This document shows positions 1-9,657 of a DNA stretch of 64,000 nt, piece after piece. A program made the translations under genes and the position numbers. This DNA is from Zychaea mexicana (taxonomy: Eukaryota; Mucoromycota; Mucoromycetes; Mucorales; Lichtheimiaceae): positions 1 through 64,000 of the forward strand of contig NW_026516818.1 of the NCBI RefSeq assembly GCF_025766255.1, read 5' to 3'. A model generated the notes under the pieces. It was not told where the DNA came from and did no database searches. It saw nothing but the letters and a program-made list of their open reading frames with translations. The first letter of the stretch is position 1. Every line of letters starts with the position of its first letter.

Positions 1-404
1 AAAAAGAACAATAAAACTGTCATCCTACTTATAATTTACCTAGCACCATTACAGTCAATGTTGATTGGAAGGCTGAGCTATATATTGCACAAATGCTTAC
101 CACTAATGTTACACTACCTTCTTAATATGGAAATCGCCGATTCAATGTCATATACTATAGTGTATAGTAGGGTGGACATTCTGACAAAATCCTCTGCTAA
201 ATTTTGAAATCGACACTAACTTCAACACTTTATTTCTCATTTTTTTTTGCTCGTATGGATACAAAAACGTTTCATAGAATTATTTTTTGAGCCTTTCTCT
301 ATCGTTCTATGAAGCCAAAAAAGTAGGTTGTATAAGTGAAAAAAGTTGAAATAAAACATTGAAAATTGGTCCAAAAATTTACATTTCTAGGTGGCGGGCA
401 CCAT
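1..404. other. Unassigned flank
   Basis: I see no convincing gene, repeat or RNA here. The sequence is AT-rich. It joins the truncated Rep fragment abruptly at about position 405, inside the codons for the Walker A motif, so this is flanking or inserted DNA rather than part of the Rep gene. Confidence 0.4.
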
Positions 405-694
405 ACCTACATTTGATGGACCTACAATCCAGTATTGTGGTATCTTATTTTTGCCACCAAACATTGTTTCAATACCAAACATAGACCACATATGTAATTT
501 ATTTCCAGGGTTATTTTCCATATCTGCATCATGAAAGTAAGAATTTAAATTTGATTTTACAGTATTATATTTCCATAGCAATTCTGGATATATTGCGGTA
601 GCCTTCCACATATTAAGCTGCTTAGTAATTAATTGATATCTAAGTAACTGTTGGTGCATTTTTCTGGTTTTAATTTCATAATTTGGATCCATAT
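405..694 (-). pseudogene. CRESS-type Rep, copy 1, distal fragment
   Basis: This minus-strand fragment is nearly identical to part of the longer Rep copy at 27063-28922 (residues about 125-220 there). It covers the linker between endonuclease and helicase and runs into the Walker A motif, where VGPSNVG is read just before the homology stops at about 405. The rest of the helicase is missing. Its upstream half lies at 9658-10031, and the two halves are separated by the LTR retrotransposon. The 4-bp duplication ATAT (691-694 and 9658-9661) marks that insertion. Reading frame is open across the fragment. It is certainly not functional as it stands. Confidence 0.8.
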
Positions 695-1176
695 TGTAGT
701 GACAATTCCCCGCTTACAATAAAGATTTCTTTCTTGCCACCATACTCGATTTCGTCCACATAAATTCGCGCACTCTTACTGGTTCCTTGCTAATGTCAAC
801 TTGGTATTTGCTTTTATCACATTAGCATTAGCTTTTATCACATTAGCATTAGCTTTTGTCGCATTAGCATTAGCAAACCACGAATCACATAGCTAGAAAC
901 CGACACATCAATTAGTATAAATAGCCCCTTTCCTTCCATTCGATTTCAGTTCAGTTCATCTCTTATCTCTTTTTCTTAACTCTTCTTCTTAATAAAGAAT
1001 CTCTTAAGTGGCTTTCGGACGTAAACATTCCCGAATCTTGAACTCCCACTTCTTCTTTCTACTTCTCATCAGATCAGCATTGATAGCTCATTTAAGGCCC
1101 ATAAATTGCCTTTTTCCTTTATTCTCACTTCATTTCCATTGTATCCAGAGTATAGCCGACGCTCTGCGATACTACA
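695..1176 (+). repeat. 5' LTR
   Basis: Direct repeat of 9176-9657. It carries three tandem copies of a roughly 20-bp unit (cattagcattagc core, about 815-875), which look like U3 promoter elements. A TATA-like stretch (agtataaatag, near 915) is followed by a pyrimidine-rich initiator region. An AATAAAG polyadenylation-type signal lies near 992. Confidence 0.92.
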
Positions 1177-1178
1177 TT

Positions 1179-1196
1179 TGGTGCTCACTAGAGGGA
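1179..1196 (+). other. Putative primer-binding site
   Basis: The sequence TGGTGCTCACTAGAGG begins two bases after the 5' LTR. The leading TGG is expected for pairing with the CCA end of a tRNA. Which tRNA primes it cannot be decided by eye. Confidence 0.5.
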
Positions 1197-1368
1197 TCGT
1201 TTAACAAGAAACGGCCCATATAACAACTCAATAAATCACAAAACAAACATTTATTAACCTTTCAAACATACTCTCCACAAAATAACAATAATAAGAAAAC
1301 CACACATATACAACCCATAAACATTACCTTAAATCCAACCAACAATAAGAAACCAAGCAAACAGCAAA

Positions 1369-4300
1369 ATGAGCAGTCAATCCAAGTACGCACCCCGAAC
1401 CTCTCGCGAAACCGACGACTATGTTGGATCCTCATCCGACATACCTCTGTTGGCACATGGCACCGATACATTGAGCTACAAGCCGAGACTCGTCGACTTT
1501 TGCGGCTATGAGGGCGAAGATTTCCGCTATTTCAGGGAGACCCTTGAGTCGTACTTTGCGATTGCAAACATTACCGATACCAAACGACAAGCCAGCATCT
1601 TGAATGCACAAGTCAAAAAATATGCACGCATTTTCCTGCAAGGATTGATCCGTGCTGACAATAAACTTGGAAGCGACTATCACGAATTGATCAAGCAGTT
1701 GGAACGAGAATATGTAACGCCAGACGTTATCGAATATTACAAGGACGCATTTGACCAAATCACGCAAGGAGAGGATGAACCCCCACGAATGTTCCTGGGT
1801 CGCATTCAGCAAGCTGCGGATCTGGCTGCCTTGTCTTCTGGTGAAGCTGATGCATTGATAGCGGCAAAATTTAAGTCAGGATTGTTGCCTCGTGTTAAGC
1901 AGCATTGCTACATGATGGGAGCAAACACCTTCGAACAATATAAGAAATTCGCATACGGTTATTGGCGAGGTCGACATGGAACCACCCTGTATCCTCAGGA
2001 TAACCCTTTCCTGCCACAAGCAGAGGAGGACAGAATCCCTACCTCATGGATAAGCAGAAATCAAACCCCTAAAGAAACCATAAAGAAGGCCCATACCAAA
2101 GCCTTCCGCCCACCTAATCTGAATAACGCCAGCGGTAGCACGACTCCTGCGATCGACGCACTCACCAAACAAATGCAAAACCTGGAATTATTCCAACATG
2201 AGTCGGCCGATGTCGATAACACCGCTCCGCAAAGCTTGGAAGGCATGCTGCGCCGCCTAATCCAGGAAGAAACGAAGAGAGTAGCTGAAAGTACCTTTAG
2301 AAACAACGATTATCGCTCGCGATATAACCGAAACCAAAACCGCAGTGATAATTACCAGCATAACGGTAACGGGAGGAACAACTCGTACCGCTCCAATGAC
2401 TATAACCGTCGTGATAGTTACCAACGGCCCTACAACTCGAACAGACGGGAAAACGAAACGCGTTACTCCCCACGAGAAGACGGAAATAGGGACCGTAACC
2501 ACCAACGCAACGATAGCAATAGGGAGCCACCCGCTCGACCTAACTCGCCTTCAGGAACGTTCGCCTTTATGGAGGAATATGACTATACACCGGTGGAAAG
2601 AGACCTGTATGAAGACGACGGGTATTTCGAAGATTGTGGGTCAGAGTACGAAACGGACTATGAGGACGACGAAGAACTGCATGTTCAAGATGACGAGCTG
2701 TACGCGGCTCAACAACCAGCAGTAAGATCGACCACACGACAATTACGCCCTCGCAACGAAGCAGGTAAGGTACAAAAGAACAATTCGCAAAAGAGAGTAG
2801 AATTTCGAGACCCTCCTGTTCGACGACGAAAGAAACAAGCCACGACCGGTCCCACGGTACCTCGTGATGAGCCCCTAACGAGACAGGTCCCCATGACAAC
2901 GCCCATTAGCAACCAAGTCAACACACAAACCAGACCAACACAGCCAACCCTTGCCGCACCTACCACAGGTCTACAATCAGCCTTCGGACAGACGGCCCTG
3001 TCCAAGAACAACACGATGCCGGCCGCGAAACAATGGACTCAGCTCAGAACCCCTACAGATAACATGGACATTGACTCACCATCGGAGGGAGCTGAGGTCA
3101 AAACGAAACAAAATACCTCGCCATTCGCACCTACACCACCTACCCCAGCAAAAAACAGAAGTGTAGCGGGAAGAGCCGCGCAAGAAAAATCGACCCCTCA
3201 GAAAAATAAAAATACACCCAAGAGAACCCAAAAATCGCCAACCCAAAATAGAAACAGAAAACCCGTAAACACAACCCAGACCAACATCAAACGTACCCCA
3301 TACGATGTCTCTGCAGACTTGCTAAGCAGAACAGCCGATATCAGTTTCGGTCAACTACTAGGCGTCGCTCCATCTCTACGACGACAAGTTACTAAAGCGT
3401 GTCGAGACACACGTACCTTGGCCGTATTAGATGAAGAGTCTGTACCGTCGCCCGCGACAACAGCGCTTTACACGACCTTCTTATTGTACGACACGCCCGT
3501 AAAGACCTTGGTAGATTCAGGCGCCAGCCGCACCTGTATGTCCCAACGTCTAGCACAAAAACTCGGTCTTGAGATCGATGAACCATCGACAGCTGTCTTC
3601 AAACTAGGCAATGGAGCCCGCCACGCTTCGTTGGGCATCATAAACAACGTAGAGTTGCAACCACACGGGACGGATTCTGTCCCTGCTGCAGTAGAAGTAC
3701 TACCCTCCTGTCCTAACGACCTTATTATCGGAAATAACTGGCTCAAGCAAGCCCAAGCTACGATCGACTATAAGACCAAGCTCTTATGGATACATCACGG
3801 CGAAACTCGGTCAATTCCCGTCACTTATGAACGACCAAAGTTGAGTCTAGAACAACCATGGGAAGAAGAACCCACTACAGATGACGACGAAGCGGCATCC
3901 GCCACGACAGAAGATTCGACCGCATCGACTACTGGAAACGAATCGTCAGACCAAGAGTCCTCGTCCCTAGCTGATGAGATGCTGACCAACGAATATTGGC
4001 TTGAGGATGAGTTGTTCGCCATTGTCGAAACCGCTCAGCCACTAGAATTGATAAAAGAACACGACACGCTGCATCTGATAACCAACGATTCTATCGACAT
4101 CGAAGCTGCATCCTACCAGACATATGAGATAGATATCCCAACAATATTGAAATCTTCCAACACCTATATCTTCGATACCACGCAAGCTTTACCTGATCAC
4201 ATTGGAATCCACTGCGGAATCCTCTACCCAACCGATAAAACTTTCAGAATTTCAATCATCAACATGTCAGACACGCAGAGCTTTACCTTCGGAGCTGATG

Positions 4301-5877
4301 AAATACTTGGGGAATTATACGCTGTCACCACCCATGACCAAGGCTACGAGCTGGTCATTGAGCCTAAGACGCCGCGACAAATAATCTCCATGCCTACCGA
4401 ACTTAAACCACTTACTACGGCACAACGAGAACTCTTCAATCTAGGAGAACTAGATCCAGAGCTACGAGCAGAATTCTACCATTTGATTACTCAATTCCAA
4501 GACATATTTGACTGGGACGGAGAGACTATTGGGAGAACAGATTTTATCAAACACGACATCATCACTGAAAAAGACACGGCTCCCATCCGTCACCGACCAT
4601 ACCGCATGAGCCCTTTGGAACTCAAACATCTCAAAATTGAGCTCGACAAGTATTGTAAAATGGGTATCATCCGGCCATCCAACAGCCCTTGGGCCGCACC
4701 CATTATCATGATTCGCAAGAAAAGTCTACCAGGCGACACCGAGCCACGGTATCGTCTCGTTGTTGACTATAGGAAATTGAACGCAGTAACACGCTTTGAT
4801 GCCTATGCAGGCGTGCCACGAATTGACGAGCTCCTGCACAACCTCACCGTTACCTCATCCACCGCCTTTAGCAGCCTTGACCTTTCTAAGGGATTCTATA
4901 ACGTGCCACTCAGCGAAGACGCTATCCCTAAGACTGCGTTCACCACCCGCTTTGGCCTGTATGAGTACTTACGCATGCCTATGGGCCTTGCTAACTCGGT
5001 ACAGACGCTCGGTCGCGTAATGAGTAGTTGCTTACGCGCCCTACTTAACCGCACTTGTCTTATTTACTGCGATGACTTGATTTGCTACGAAAAAGATCAG
5101 CGATCACATATCCGTAACCTGCATCACGTATTCTCCTGTTTACGCCGCGCTGGCTTGATCCTCAACCCTCAAAAGTGCAGTTTTTTCCAGAAAGAACTCA
5201 AATTCCTCGGCTACATTGTATCAGCAGAAGGAATCCAAACTGACCCTGCCAAAGTCGAAAAAATCGCTAACTTCGAACGGCCTCAAACCGTCAAAATGCT
5301 TAAAAGTTTCATCGGTTGCGCCTCCTATTACCGGTCATTCGTAAAAGGCTTTGCCAAAATTGCACGACCATTACACGAGATGACAAAAGATGGCACCATC
5401 AAGCTCCAGTGGACCCCGGACGCGGTTACCGCGTTCGAAGCGCTGAAGGAAGCACTCTGTACAAGCCCCATACTTGCCTATCCGGACTATAACAAACGAT
5501 TCGTCCTATGCTGTGACGGAAGCTCCCACGGATATGGTTGTGTCCTTAGCCAATACGGCGACGACGGCAAGGAACATGTCATTCTGTACCTCAGCAAAGG
5601 CCTGCAGCCAAATGAACGCTCATGGTCCGCCAGCAAACTCGAATGCGGCAGTGTCATTTTCGCCGTAACACGTCTAAGACCTTACCTTCTTGGCTCCAAA
5701 GAGAAATTTCTCATCCTGACCGATCACGCCAGTCTAAAGGGACTACTAAACGCAACAAACCTAACCGGCATTTTAGCCCGATGGGTGCTCACACTCTCCG
5801 AGTACTCCTTTGAAGTCAAATATCGACCTGGCAAAGAGAACAAGAATGCCGACTTTCTCAGTCGCTTAGGATATTAA
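1369..5877 (+). CDS. Gag-protease-RT-RNase H polyprotein
   Basis: A 1502-residue ORF. Residues about 40-250 resemble a retrotransposon Gag capsid region. A long Arg/Asn/Tyr-rich stretch (about 310-385) follows and probably binds RNA, as no CX2CX4HX4C zinc knuckle is visible. The aspartic protease motif DSGA is near residue 715, with IIGNNWL downstream. RT motifs include LVVDYRKLN (about 1130), LDLSKGFYNVPL, and YCDD (about 1232) in place of the more common YLDD/YIDD. RNase H carries CCDGSS (about 1381), TDHASL and a terminal ADFLSR. The ORF ends right after RNase H, so no integrase is fused. The start at 1369 follows a 190-bp leader. No stop or frameshift is visible, so it may be active. Confidence 0.92.
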   Translation: MSSQSKYAPRTSRETDDYVGSSSDIPLLAHGTDTLSYKPRLVDFCGYEGEDFRYFRETLESYFAIANITDTKRQASILNAQVKKYARIFLQGLIRADNKLGSDYHELIKQLEREYVTPDVIEYYKDAFDQITQGEDEPPRMFLGRIQQAADLAALSSGEADALIAAKFKSGLLPRVKQHCYMMGANTFEQYKKFAYGYWRGRHGTTLYPQDNPFLPQAEEDRIPTSWISRNQTPKETIKKAHTKAFRPPNLNNASGSTTPAIDALTKQMQNLELFQHESADVDNTAPQSLEGMLRRLIQEETKRVAESTFRNNDYRSRYNRNQNRSDNYQHNGNGRNNSYRSNDYNRRDSYQRPYNSNRRENETRYSPREDGNRDRNHQRNDSNREPPARPNSPSGTFAFMEEYDYTPVERDLYEDDGYFEDCGSEYETDYEDDEELHVQDDELYAAQQPAVRSTTRQLRPRNEAGKVQKNNSQKRVEFRDPPVRRRKKQATTGPTVPRDEPLTRQVPMTTPISNQVNTQTRPTQPTLAAPTTGLQSAFGQTALSKNNTMPAAKQWTQLRTPTDNMDIDSPSEGAEVKTKQNTSPFAPTPPTPAKNRSVAGRAAQEKSTPQKNKNTPKRTQKSPTQNRNRKPVNTTQTNIKRTPYDVSADLLSRTADISFGQLLGVAPSLRRQVTKACRDTRTLAVLDEESVPSPATTALYTTFLLYDTPVKTLVDSGASRTCMSQRLAQKLGLEIDEPSTAVFKLGNGARHASLGIINNVELQPHGTDSVPAAVEVLPSCPNDLIIGNNWLKQAQATIDYKTKLLWIHHGETRSIPVTYERPKLSLEQPWEEEPTTDDDEAASATTEDSTASTTGNESSDQESSSLADEMLTNEYWLEDELFAIVETAQPLELIKEHDTLHLITNDSIDIEAASYQTYEIDIPTILKSSNTYIFDTTQALPDHIGIHCGILYPTDKTFRISIINMSDTQSFTFGADEILGELYAVTTHDQGYELVIEPKTPRQIISMPTELKPLTTAQRELFNLGELDPELRAEFYHLITQFQDIFDWDGETIGRTDFIKHDIITEKDTAPIRHRPYRMSPLELKHLKIELDKYCKMGIIRPSNSPWAAPIIMIRKKSLPGDTEPRYRLVVDYRKLNAVTRFDAYAGVPRIDELLHNLTVTSSTAFSSLDLSKGFYNVPLSEDAIPKTAFTTRFGLYEYLRMPMGLANSVQTLGRVMSSCLRALLNRTCLIYCDDLICYEKDQRSHIRNLHHVFSCLRRAGLILNPQKCSFFQKELKFLGYIVSAEGIQTDPAKVEKIANFERPQTVKMLKSFIGCASYYRSFVKGFAKIARPLHEMTKDGTIKLQWTPDAVTAFEALKEALCTSPILAYPDYNKRFVLCCDGSSHGYGCVLSQYGDDGKEHVILYLSKGLQPNERSWSASKLECGSVIFAVTRLRPYLLGSKEKFLILTDHASLKGLLNATNLTGILARWVLTLSEYSFEVKYRPGKENKNADFLSRLGY

Positions 5878-6280
5878 CGTCATTACTATTTTCGACCAGT
5901 ACCCGGGAAGTCGTTAAAAGCATGAGGACACGCTTTTCTTTTTACCGGCGCAACCCGGCACCCCCTATTTACAACTTTTTGCTACACTTAAACAAACAAA
6001 ACACAATAAACCCACACAAAACACAAGAAAACAATATAACCCCACAAAAAAACAACTCCTTTCTACATATCCACACTTTCGCTTATAATCTTTTATTTTC
6101 GCTATTCACATTTTCTTACTCTTATCTACATGCATTTTCGCGCATTCAACTGCCGCGCTGATCAACACAACATTCTCATTTACCCAAACACAACTTACCC
6201 TTTTTAATTACAACACAAACCACACCATCATCTGACAACTGACAACTTCACAAATTCTGACAACTCTGACAATACACACA
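5878..6280 (+). other. Spacer between pol and integrase ORFs
   Basis: About 400 bp with stops in all forward frames separate RNase H from integrase. It is A/C-rich on the plus strand. Just before the integrase ATG it contains repeated tgacaact units (about 6233-6275). I see no strong GT...AG intron pair and no slippery site that would fuse the ORFs. It may hold a promoter or act as a 5' leader for integrase. Confidence 0.5.
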
Positions 6281-8035
6281 ATGGACACAAAGAAATTAGC
6301 TTTATTACATCATTATCTCAACACGCTAGAATACCCTCCGGGTATCACAAAGCAACAGGAACGATACCTAGCATCACAAAGCAAAAATTATCTCGTATAC
6401 AACGACCGCGTTTACCGACGACAAGGTGCCGGTATCCGCCTTGTACTCAACAAGCAAGAAGCCGACAATGCTATCTGGACATACCACTTCTATCCTACCG
6501 GCGGTGCTCATTATGCGCTACACACAACATACCAACGCATAGCACAACGCTATTACTGGGAAGGAATGCGACGCGACATACAGCTCACAATAGCACAATG
6601 CTCCCGATGTCAACGACATGGAAAACCCGAGAAAATCGAACTACTACACCCGATACCCGTTGAACCAGAACCATTCACGATGGTCGCACTAGATATCAAA
6701 CACCTCAGACCATCTCGTGCTGGTCACTCATACGTCATTGCAAGTATCGACTATCTGACGAACTACGTCAACGCAAAGCCGGTCCGCCTCGCAAACGCCA
6801 CAGAGGTCGCTCTATTCATATATCAAAACATCATCTGCACGCACTCACACATCAAAGTACTACTCACCGACAGAGGATTGCCAGTCAACAACAAAATCAT
6901 CGACGAAATCTGTAACAACTTCAATATCGAACACCGCATGGCGAGCGCTTTCTCACCTAGCGTAAACGGAAAAATTGAACGATGGAACCGCAGCCTAGCA
7001 CAAGGATTGAAGCGATTATCTAACGAAGAAAAAGCAGACTGGAGCGCGTACCTGCCCTCGCTGGTACTCAGTTACAATAGCCGCATCCACTCGACAACGA
7101 AGGCATCACCCTTCTACTTACTATACGGCCGTCACCCTTGGACACCGTTCGACAGATCCGTACCACAAATAGAAAGCAACACAGATGTGACAGCCTGGAC
7201 ACAAAAGGAATATGACACCTGGATGGACACACATCTCAGACTTCTCAGGAACATCCGGCAGAACGCAGCCGACACCATCAAAGTATCCCAGCAAAATCAA
7301 AAGAAAGCACTAGATCGGAAAATACTCGGCAAGAAAAAGCACCTGCTGCAACCACCGTTCAAAATTGGGGACGCAGTGCTAGTTTATCATAACGCCATCG
7401 AATCGTCGTTCTCAGCAAAAATGGAAGACATGTGGAATGGTCCTTACATTGTGCACCACAGCAACGGAAAACACGGATACACTCTTAAGACACTAGAAGG
7501 GAAAATGTTACGAGGCACGATACACGGAAACCGAATGCGTATATATACCATGCCCAACGTAGCGTTTCGACCGACATACACCTCCCGATACAAACAACCC
7601 GAAGAAACGATGTCGACACCCAACCATCCTGACATCCTCGCGTCCCTGGATGAAATCGCGCCGCCTGCAGGACCCCAAAACCAAGGCTACAGCCACGATG
7701 ACATCTTGGCTATCCTCGCGCAACTCGACGAGACGAAACTCTCCCCAGCTTTGGTAGACCGGGTCAGAGACCAACTCGAGCGGGAAAGCGTGGCGCGACG
7801 AATCCACGAAACACGAGCAGAAGTAGTTAATCTCCTCGTGCAAGAAATCTTTGACAAAGACGCATTATATCAACAATGCCGCCGTCACAACGCCCGACAC
7901 GCTGGACTCACAGCAATCTTCCGGGCCGTAGGCTTGCCTACTGGCGCATTAGATCCTTCGCACCCGTTCTGCAAGGCATTGACCAAAGCCTTTTCGGCTG
8001 CCGCCAGGGCACGACGTAATATAGTGAACGCTTAA
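6281..8035 (+). CDS. Integrase in a free-standing ORF
   Basis: A 584-residue ORF with the full retroviral-type integrase layout. The N-terminal H-H-C-C zinc domain ends in CSRCQRH (about 107-113). The catalytic triad is D in ALDIKHL (about 137), D in LLTDRGL (about 196) and E in NGKIERW (about 232). The last two are 35 residues apart, the usual DX35E spacing. A C-terminal DNA-binding-like region follows, then a tail of roughly 170 residues I do not recognise; no chromodomain is evident. Integrase is normally the last domain of Pol in this family, so its separation by stops and about 400 bp is unusual. The ATG at 6281 leaves the zinc domain complete. Confidence 0.9.
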   Translation: MDTKKLALLHHYLNTLEYPPGITKQQERYLASQSKNYLVYNDRVYRRQGAGIRLVLNKQEADNAIWTYHFYPTGGAHYALHTTYQRIAQRYYWEGMRRDIQLTIAQCSRCQRHGKPEKIELLHPIPVEPEPFTMVALDIKHLRPSRAGHSYVIASIDYLTNYVNAKPVRLANATEVALFIYQNIICTHSHIKVLLTDRGLPVNNKIIDEICNNFNIEHRMASAFSPSVNGKIERWNRSLAQGLKRLSNEEKADWSAYLPSLVLSYNSRIHSTTKASPFYLLYGRHPWTPFDRSVPQIESNTDVTAWTQKEYDTWMDTHLRLLRNIRQNAADTIKVSQQNQKKALDRKILGKKKHLLQPPFKIGDAVLVYHNAIESSFSAKMEDMWNGPYIVHHSNGKHGYTLKTLEGKMLRGTIHGNRMRIYTMPNVAFRPTYTSRYKQPEETMSTPNHPDILASLDEIAPPAGPQNQGYSHDDILAILAQLDETKLSPALVDRVRDQLERESVARRIHETRAEVVNLLVQEIFDKDALYQQCRRHNARHAGLTAIFRAVGLPTGALDPSHPFCKALTKAFSAAARARRNIVNA

Positions 8036-8087
8036 TTACATGTAATAGCTCCACCATCACCACCACAATATTGAAATAAAGCAATTC

Positions 8088-8124
<37 letters not shown>

Positions 8125-8300
8125 AAACACAAAACAAAACACAAAAAAGAACAGTTACAAAAGCGAAACACACAAGATGTCCAAAACATATACAACACAA
8201 TATACAGAACAAGTATCGATCACTGCTCTACTGTTACCCGCATTCGCGCGCGGCTGCATTAACATTAAACCAACCCGGATCGTCAAACTCGCAGAGCCGC
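8036..8300 (+). other. Internal polyadenylation signal and A-tract
   Basis: About 40 bp after the integrase stop, AATAAA (8075-8080) is followed seven bases later by an uninterrupted run of 29 A (8088-8116). More A-rich sequence comes after it. This looks like the end of a polyadenylated mRNA copied into DNA, in the middle of the element. A replication-slippage A-run is the alternative. Confidence 0.6.
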
Positions 8301-8550
8301 TCAAGGCATAAGCTAATTCTCCCTTAGCATAAGCTAATTCCCTAGCATAAACTATTCCACTATAGCATAAGCTGCGTCCGAGATAGCAAATGCTAACGCT
8401 ATACAAGCATAAACCGACACCACCATAACACGAAGCACGACACCCGCATTGTATCGAAACCGAATAATATAAATATCTGTACATCTCCAAACCATCCGTC
8501 TTCATTAATCTAATCGTCACAATAAACCTTTTCTTCTTACGAAATCGACC
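8300..8550 (+). promoter_or_regulatory. Putative internal promoter for the third ORF
   Basis: Repeated agcataagcta units (8305-8370) resemble the tandem cattagcattagc units of the LTR. They are followed by an aaccgaca stretch also found in the LTR, a TATA-like taatataaata (8465-8475) and a pyrimidine-rich region before the ATG at 8551. The order matches the LTR U3 promoter, which suggests the third ORF is transcribed on its own. This is inference from layout only. Confidence 0.45.
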
Positions 8551-9162
8551 ATGCCCTACAACAGCTACCCCTCGCCATCCTATTCCCCATCGTCCTTGTT
8601 CGACTCTCCCCCCTCAACGACAACTGCTTCATCGGCACCGACACCCGACCAAATATCGGAATGGGATAAGCCTGTCGAGTTGCCCATTCATACTCACCAA
8701 GATCACGCCGACGAGCCACCACAGTACCAACCGAACCCAACCGCACCTTGCCTTGTTGACTGTAGCGGTGGCAAACTTGTTTATCGATTATACGACCCCG
8801 ACTTTGTACCGCCGCCCTTATATCCAGAATCCAAGGACCTCCGAGTCGAAATGGGATATTTCTTTGACCTCACCCAAGAGTGCGTTGCCCAACATATCAA
8901 CCACCGCAAAGCCAAGGAAAAGCTGGCTACTGCCCGCCGTCTCCTCGCTCACCGCATCGCCGTCCGTTTGTCTACCGTCCTCCGGCGTTACCGGGATGAA
9001 GCTGCGCGCCAGCGCGTTATCCGTCGCTATGTCCACTTGCACATACATGACACGTTTATTTCGACCGACGAATCACTTTTCTCCCTTATAAACATCTATT
9101 ATAACAAGATGCTCGGGGATGGTCTGCCCGCAGACATGGCCGCCCGGGACGTGCGGATCTAA
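8551..9162 (+). CDS. Third ORF of the LTR element, unknown function
   Basis: A 203-residue protein located between integrase and the 3' LTR, where some elements carry an extra gene. The N-terminus is rich in Ser, Pro and Thr. The middle and C-terminal parts are Arg-rich with a helical look (residues about 110-160), suggesting nucleic-acid or protein binding. There is no signal peptide or clear membrane span, so an envelope role is not supported. It ends 13 bp before the 3' LTR and includes the PPT side. I do not recognise the family. Confidence 0.7.
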   Translation: MPYNSYPSPSYSPSSLFDSPPSTTTASSAPTPDQISEWDKPVELPIHTHQDHADEPPQYQPNPTAPCLVDCSGGKLVYRLYDPDFVPPPLYPESKDLRVEMGYFFDLTQECVAQHINHRKAKEKLATARRLLAHRIAVRLSTVLRRYRDEAARQRVIRRYVHLHIHDTFISTDESLFSLINIYYNKMLGDGLPADMAARDVRI

Positions 9163-9175
9163 AGCCAGGGGGCTA
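9161..9175 (+). other. Putative polypurine tract
   Basis: The stretch AAAGCCAGGGGGCTA lies directly before the 3' LTR, in the position of the plus-strand primer. It is only partly purine, so the core is probably AGGGGG. Confidence 0.4.
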
Positions 9176-9657
9176 TGTAGTGACAATTCCCCGCTTACAA
9201 TAAAGATTTCTTTCTTGCCACCATACTCGATTTCGTCCACATAAATTCGCGCACTCTTATTGGTTCCTTGCTAGTGTCAACTTGGTATTTGCTTTTATCA
9301 CATTAGCATTAGCTTTTATCACATTAGCATTAGCTTTTGTCGCATTAGCATTAGTAAACCACGAATCACATAGCTAGAAACCGACACATCAATTAGTATA
9401 AATAGCCCCTTTCCTTCCATTCGATTTCAGTTCAGTTCATCTCTTATCTCTTTTTCTTAACTCTTCTTCTTAATAAAGAATCTCTTAAGTGGCTTTCGGA
9501 CGTAAACATTCCCGAATCTTGAACTCCCACTTCTTCTTTCTACTTCTCATCAGATCAGCATTGATAGCTCATTTAAGGCCCATAAATTGCCTTTTTCCTT
9601 TATTCTCACTTCATTTCCATTGTATCCAGAGTATAGCCGACGCTCTGCGATACTACA
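9176..9657 (+). repeat. 3' LTR
   Basis: Copy of the 5' LTR, same length. Visible differences are three transitions (for example cttattgg against cttactgg). It is followed by the ATAT duplication. Confidence 0.92.

Larger units (their letters stand above)
695..9657 (+). mobile_element. Ty3/gypsy-type LTR retrotransposon
   Basis: The element is bounded by two 482-bp direct LTRs (695-1176 and 9176-9657). They begin TGTAG and end CTACA and are flanked by the 4-bp duplication ATAT. The LTRs differ at only about three transitions that I can see, so the insertion is young. Inside are a gag-protease-RT-RNase H ORF, a separate integrase ORF and a third ORF before the 3' LTR. All three are open. The order RT, RNase H, integrase places it in Metaviridae (Ty3/gypsy). 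Unusual points are the free-standing integrase ORF, an internal poly(A) tract after a polyadenylation signal, and a third ORF with its own promoter-like sequence. It is inserted in a Rep gene. Confidence 0.93.

Noticed and set aside
1008..1223. ORF in the 5' LTR (and its extension at 9489-9926)
   Set aside because: Begins at GTG inside the LTR leader. The 3' LTR version continues only by reading antisense Rep sequence.
8551..9162. Envelope protein for the third ORF of the gypsy element
   Set aside because: No signal peptide, membrane anchor or Cys pattern.
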